A stretch of DNA of 19,074 nt from JANQKX01 sp039028695 (GTDB lineage Bacteria; Pseudomonadota; Alphaproteobacteria; Kiloniellales; Kiloniellaceae): NCBI GenBank assembly GCA_039028695.1, contig JBCCHN010000101.1, positions 1 through 19,074 on the forward strand, read 5' to 3'. The notes under the pieces were generated by a model. It had not been told where the DNA came from and did no database searches. It saw only the letters and a program-made list of their open reading frames with translations. The position numbers were made by a program, and so were the translations under genes. Shown piece by piece: positions 15,824 to 19,074 of the stretch (its first letter is position 1; each line of letters opens with the position of its first letter).

Positions 15824-16270
15824 TTGTATTGCAATCATAGTCGTGATATCAGGGGCTCTTGTCATTGCAACAACATTGGCTTTGATCTTATGTGGCCCTC
15901 TTCTGAAGGCATAATCGCCGTCCGCGAGTGCGGCTGCGATTTTTGCCAAAAGCATGGTGGTGTTTATACCTCCCATCCCAAGGCGGTGTTGAATGTCCGG
16001 CTCACGCATCCTGAAATAGTCACGAAATACCGCTTTGGCACCAATACGGCGGATTTCTTGATTTGTGGGCTTTGCGGCGTGGTCCCTGCGGTAACCAGCG
16101 AAATTGAGGGAAAGCTGTATGCGGTCGTCAACGTCAATACCTTTGAGAATGTTAAGTCCGATGAGATGGCCGTGTCGCCGGCGGACTTCGAAGGTGAGAA
16201 TGAATCGGACCGCCTGGCCCGGCGTCAGCGTAACTGGATCGGTCGAGTAACCATTGCGCAAACCCCTTAG
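15824..16270 (+). CDS. GFA/CENP-V-domain zinc-binding protein
   Basis: The 148-residue protein carries the full cysteine pattern of the glutathione-dependent formaldehyde-activating enzyme family: C-x-C (13, 15 in GSCHCNN), C-x-C-x2-C (36, 38, 41 in ECGCDFCQKHGG) and C-x2-C (81, 84 in CGLCG). In the family the first and last pairs hold a structural zinc and the middle triplet sits at the catalytic or second zinc site. Most members are not true formaldehyde-activating enzymes, so the reaction is unassigned. The start is a TTG with AGGAGGG ten bases upstream (15807-15813); no ATG or GTG fits before the first cysteines. Its stop codon overlaps the convergent permease stop in the four bases TTAG (16267-16270). 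Probably unrelated to the polysaccharide locus. Confidence 0.87.
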   Translation: MYCNHSRDIRGSCHCNNIGFDLMWPSSEGIIAVRECGCDFCQKHGGVYTSHPKAVLNVRLTHPEIVTKYRFGTNTADFLICGLCGVVPAVTSEIEGKLYAVVNVNTFENVKSDEMAVSPADFEGENESDRLARRQRNWIGRVTIAQTP

Positions 16271-16986
16271 CGCAGTAATAGGCCCATGCCAGCAACCGCT
16301 AAGAGCAGCAAGACCAATTGGCGAAAGGTCTCGGCGGAAATCGTCGTTAAGAAGCGTCTTCCGGCCCAAGCGGTAACAAAGGCACAGACCACAAGCGACA
16401 ATGCCATCCCGAGTTGTTCTTGGCCCAGCAGGCCGGCCTCGAAATAAACCGCCATTTTCGTTGCGTTGGTTACAATAGCGGTGGCGGCCATGGCGCCGAC
16501 GAAGGCCTCCTTTGTTAAGCCGAGAGACTGGAAGAGGGTAACCTTCATGATGCCGCCGCTACCCAGCAGACCCGAAAGGAAGCCGTACAGCGCAGATGCA
16601 ATGGCGATGGTGCCATTGTGAATGGTCAATCTTAGACGCCACGGGGTCCAGGCGACCAGGCAATAAAGCAGCACCATGACGCCCAAGCCCCTTGTCAACC
16701 AAGCGGTCTCTAGGCGATCCAGCCAAAAGGCGCCCAAGCCGGCGAAGGGCAGGGCAATGATGGTGATTTTTGCTGCCAATCCCCAATCCACATGTCGCCG
16801 AAACAAGAGGCTTTTAAACAGTGTTGCGCAAAAAAACAGAACGCTTGAGAGGGCAATCGCATCTTTGACCGGCAGAATATAGGCCCCCAATCCCAGTAAA
16901 ATAAAAGCGCTGCCAAAGCCAAAGGTGGCCGAGACCAGGGAACTTATTAGGGCAATCAAAATAAAGAAAAGATCTTCAAGGACCAT
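16267..16986 (-). CDS. TauE/SafE-family membrane permease
   Basis: A 239-residue, strongly hydrophobic protein with about seven membrane segments and the two related halves of the TauE/SafE family (PF01925). The first half has SATFGFGSAFILLGLGAYIL and the second GFLSGLLGSGGIMKVTLFQS, each with the glycine-rich motif. KEAFVGAMAATAIVTNATKM is also typical. Members are proposed anion exporters or importers for sulfite, sulfoacetate or other organosulfur compounds, but most substrates are unknown. ATG 16986 gives a start directly before the first helix; no strong ribosome site is seen. It is convergent with the GFA gene and divergent from the acyl-CoA synthetase gene. Being near a sulfotransferase is suggestive but not evidence of a shared pathway. 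Confidence 0.9.
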   Translation of the reverse strand: MVLEDLFFILIALISSLVSATFGFGSAFILLGLGAYILPVKDAIALSSVLFFCATLFKSLLFRRHVDWGLAAKITIIALPFAGLGAFWLDRLETAWLTRGLGVMVLLYCLVAWTPWRLRLTIHNGTIAIASALYGFLSGLLGSGGIMKVTLFQSLGLTKEAFVGAMAATAIVTNATKMAVYFEAGLLGQEQLGMALSLVVCAFVTAWAGRRFLTTISAETFRQLVLLLLAVAGMGLLLR

Positions 16987-17209
16987 GATTTCGGCGACGG
17001 CATGTGGTCAAAGTTCGGCCCCATCAGCCCACCTGCTCGCATGGTGTCGGCCTGAGCGTAGAGGCGTCTTTCAATCAGGCCGATTTCATCCCTTTAGTCA
17101 ATCTGTGCTGGATATTTTGCTTTCGGCCTCGCCGTTGTCATGGTGGTTTGATAATCTTCGGACCGAATTTAATGGCGTCGGTGCCAGAAAAAATAAAACG
17201 GAGATTGGA

Positions 17210-18769
17210 ATGCCCCTCGAAGGTCCGCCGCTCACTGAAAATATTGACCTTAATAGGCTTTTGGCTCGTGGCCTGAGCGCCCGGCCCGATGATTGCGCAC
17301 TTGCATCGGCCGATACGCGGATGAGCTGGCGCCAACTGGACGCTGCGAGCGACCACTTGGCGCGTGGCTATTTGGGCCTGGGATTAAAAGCGGGCGATCG
17401 GGTTGCTTCCCTAATGCCCAACCGAGCAGCCCTTATCGTCCACTATTTGGCCTGCATCAAAGCGGGTCTCGTGGCGACGCCGCTGAACTACCGCTACCAG
17501 CCGCCGGAAATCGATCATGCCCTGCGGGTAAGCGGCGCGTCGCTTATCCTGGCCCATTGCGAGCGGGCCGAAGATCTGGCGGTCAGCCAATTGGCTGGTG
17601 AATTGCCCTTGGGTTGGGTTGCCTATGGCGGCGATATGACCGATGGGGCCGGCAAGAACTGGCCCCGGTGCGAAGACCTCATAACGACTTGCGATACCGA
17701 CACCCCTTTGATCGAGCCGGACTCCGATGCGCCGGCTTTCATCTTTTTTACTTCGGGAAGCACCGGCCATCCCAAAGGTGTCACCCATAGCCTTAAGACC
17801 ATGGGGAATATAGTCGCTTGTGGCATTCAAATGCTTGAAATGACCGATCAAGACACTCTATTGCCGGGCTCCTCTTGCTCACACATAGGGTCCTTTATGA
17901 CCAGTTTGATGGGCCTGGCCGCGGGCGCGCGGGTGGACGTGGCGCGCACCTTCGATGGCGACGAATTGTTGCCGTTGCTGCGGGACACCCGCCCGACAAT
18001 TTTGCTGATGCTGCCGGCGGCCTTGATTGCCTTAATGCATGACCACAACGCCAGGCCTGAGGATTTTTCATCTCTGCGGCTTTGCATCTCAGGTGGCGAT
18101 AAGGTGCCTGCCGAATTGGAGAAGGAATTTACCGACATGGTCGGTTTTCCCATCGATGAGCTCTACGGCATGACGGAAATTGGCCTGGCCAGTGGGAACC
18201 CGCCTTCGGGCATCAATAAAATCGGGTCAATTGGCCTTGCCGCGCCTGGCTTTTCCCTATCAATCCGAGATGAGAACGGTGCCGAAGTGCCAACCGGCCA
18301 GGAAGGCCGCCTTTGGGTTAAAGGACCCTGTAATTTGACGGCTTATTGGGAAAACCCCGAGGCGACTGCCGAGACCATCGTCGATGGATGGGTCGATACG
18401 GGCGATATCATGAAAGCCGATGAAGATGGCTACATTTGGTTTTGCGGCCGCAAGAAGCAAATCATCGTACATGACGGCTCCAACATTTGTCCTCAGGAGG
18501 TGGAAGAAGCGCTTGTGGCCCATCCGGCGATCGATAATGCCGGCGTGGTCGGCGTGCATGACCTGGTCCATGGGGAAAATGTTTGCGCATATGTAACCTT
18601 GACGCCGGGAACTGCCCGACCCTCGCGGCAAGATCTAATTCAGTTTGCGCGGACTCGGGTCGGCTACAAAGCCCCTGAAGTTATCATTTTCCTTGAGGAA
18701 ATGCCGCTGAATGCCACTGGAAAGGTGGATCGGGTTACTCTGAAAAACTGGGCGCGGGAACGACACTAG
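17210..18769 (+). CDS. Acyl-CoA synthetase / AMP-dependent ligase (ANL superfamily)
   Basis: The ATG at 17210 has GGAG six bases upstream and gives a 519-residue protein of normal family length; the frame continues upstream to 16925 over the divergent permease gene and is rejected there. Core motifs are all present: P-loop FFTSGSTGHPKGVTHS (179-194), YGMTE (319-323), GWVDTGDI (393-400), FCGRKKQIIV (411-420) and the C-terminal NATGKVDR (501-508) with the catalytic Lys505. It should activate a carboxylic acid as acyl-AMP and pass it to CoA or another thiol. Chain length and acceptor cannot be told. No acyl-CoA dehydrogenase, thiolase or carrier protein gene lies next to it. It separates the acyl and permease genes from the epimerase gene at the edge. 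Confidence 0.93.
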   Translation: MPLEGPPLTENIDLNRLLARGLSARPDDCALASADTRMSWRQLDAASDHLARGYLGLGLKAGDRVASLMPNRAALIVHYLACIKAGLVATPLNYRYQPPEIDHALRVSGASLILAHCERAEDLAVSQLAGELPLGWVAYGGDMTDGAGKNWPRCEDLITTCDTDTPLIEPDSDAPAFIFFTSGSTGHPKGVTHSLKTMGNIVACGIQMLEMTDQDTLLPGSSCSHIGSFMTSLMGLAAGARVDVARTFDGDELLPLLRDTRPTILLMLPAALIALMHDHNARPEDFSSLRLCISGGDKVPAELEKEFTDMVGFPIDELYGMTEIGLASGNPPSGINKIGSIGLAAPGFSLSIRDENGAEVPTGQEGRLWVKGPCNLTAYWENPEATAETIVDGWVDTGDIMKADEDGYIWFCGRKKQIIVHDGSNICPQEVEEALVAHPAIDNAGVVGVHDLVHGENVCAYVTLTPGTARPSRQDLIQFARTRVGYKAPEVIIFLEEMPLNATGKVDRVTLKNWARERH

Positions 18770-18830
18770 ATACTATGGTCCAGTCCTTTCAGGGGGTATC
18801 GGAAATCATTTATCATTAATTTTGTAATAG

Positions 18831-18877
18831 AGTTTTGCTAACAGAGAATAGCAAAACTGATGGACCTTGACGGTCAA
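18831..18877. repeat. Two inverted repeats upstream of wecB-like gene
   Basis: AGTTTTGCTA (18831-18840) and TAGCAAAACT (18849-18858) are a perfect ten-base inverted repeat with an eight-base spacer. Eight bases further, TTGACGGTCAA (18867-18877) is a perfect palindrome around a central G. No T-run follows the first, so a terminator is unlikely. They lie 54-101 bases before the epimerase start and fit operators or a structured leader. Confidence 0.5.
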
Positions 18878-18931
18878 ATCGTCTATTAAGCACAATCTAA
18901 TATAAAATAGATATTCTTTTGGATTATTTTG

Positions 18932-19074
18932 ATGACGATGGAAGAAGTAAAAACTCGCAAAAAAATTGTCAGCGTGTTTGGTACGCGCCCTGAAGCCATC
19001 AAAATGGTGCCGATTTTGCGCGAGCTGGGAAGGCGACCCGGCGAATTTGAGAGCGTCGTCATAAACACCGCCCA
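18932..19074 (+). CDS. wecB: UDP-N-acetylglucosamine 2-epimerase, N-terminal part (3' truncated)
   Basis: The last 47 codons of the window, too short to stand out on length, read MTMEEVKTRKK, then IVSVFGTRPEAIKMVPILRE and a strand ending VVINTA. FGTRPEAIKM is the diagnostic N-terminal motif of non-hydrolysing UDP-GlcNAc 2-epimerases (WecB/MnaA), which interconvert UDP-GlcNAc and UDP-ManNAc in the cytoplasm. The frame is open at the right edge, where family members continue Q-H-R. The start is either ATG 18932, with a GGA eight bases upstream, or ATG 18938 two codons later; the former is preferred. It would supply UDP-ManNAc, the donor class for the GT26 enzyme at 675. The AT-rich 160 bases upstream hold two inverted repeats. 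Confidence 0.9.
   Translation, partial: MTMEEVKTRKKIVSVFGTRPEAIKMVPILRELGRRPGEFESVVINTA

Noticed and set aside
15680..16369. 229-residue minus-strand open frame
   Set aside because: Covers the GFA gene on the other strand and crosses the end of the permease gene; composition is that of a shadow frame, and the GFA cysteine pattern decides for the plus strand.
10197..16986. Functional link between the TauE/SafE permease (sulfite-type exporter) and the sulfotransferase
   Set aside because: Family substrates are too varied and the genes are about 5 kb apart in different transcription units; adjacency is not enough.
16925..17209. N-terminal extension of the acyl-CoA synthetase frame
   Set aside because: It would overlap the start of the divergent permease gene, has no family similarity, and the ATG at 17210 has a good ribosome site.
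1..19074. CRISPR arrays, tRNA or rRNA genes, transposases, integrases, attachment sites
   Set aside because: No regularly spaced repeats, RNA gene signatures or mobile-element genes were found on either strand by reading.

Overview
The window looks like a chromosomal segment from a Gram-negative, moderately GC-rich bacterium, most likely an alphaproteobacterium (a Rhodospirillales-type marine lineage is my guess, not shown). Most of it is a Wzx/Wzy-type exopolysaccharide or capsule locus. No rRNA, tRNA, CRISPR array, transposase or integrase gene was seen.

Layout. Bases 1-412 hold the C-terminal end of a Wzc/CpsD-type tyrosine kinase. It is followed by a nested hairpin with a T-run (terminator or attenuator, 533-613). 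Next on the plus strand are a GT26 (WecG/TagA/CpsF) glycosyltransferase and a Wzx-like flippase only 14 bp apart. A 564-bp non-coding stretch then leads to a secreted right-handed beta-helix protein that ends at a strong, probably bidirectional terminator (4992-5026). From 5037 to 6322 lies a small unrelated module: a LysR-type regulator divergent from a YciI-like protein. From 15510 down to 6334 runs a seven-gene minus-strand series: GT14-like glycosyltransferase, AlkP-superfamily protein, Tat-exported lipoprotein with a beta-helix fold, sulfotransferase, GT4, Wzy/O-antigen-ligase-like polymerase, GT4. After it come three genes without an obvious polysaccharide role: GFA-type zinc protein (+), TauE/SafE permease (-) and acyl-CoA synthetase (+). 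The last 143 bases are the start of a wecB-type UDP-GlcNAc 2-epimerase, so polysaccharide genes resume at the right edge.

How the genes may work together (inference). The epimerase would make UDP-ManNAc, a substrate class used by GT26 enzymes. GT26, two GT4 enzymes and the GT14-like enzyme would build a lipid-linked repeat unit. The sulfotransferase could sulfate it, the flippase would translocate it, the polymerase would polymerise it, and the kinase would control chain length and export. The two exported beta-helix proteins are candidates for polysaccharide lyases, hydrolases or epimerases acting on the finished polymer. The role of the AlkP-like protein is open: its active-site motifs differ from the usual family pattern, and it is the most interesting single protein here.
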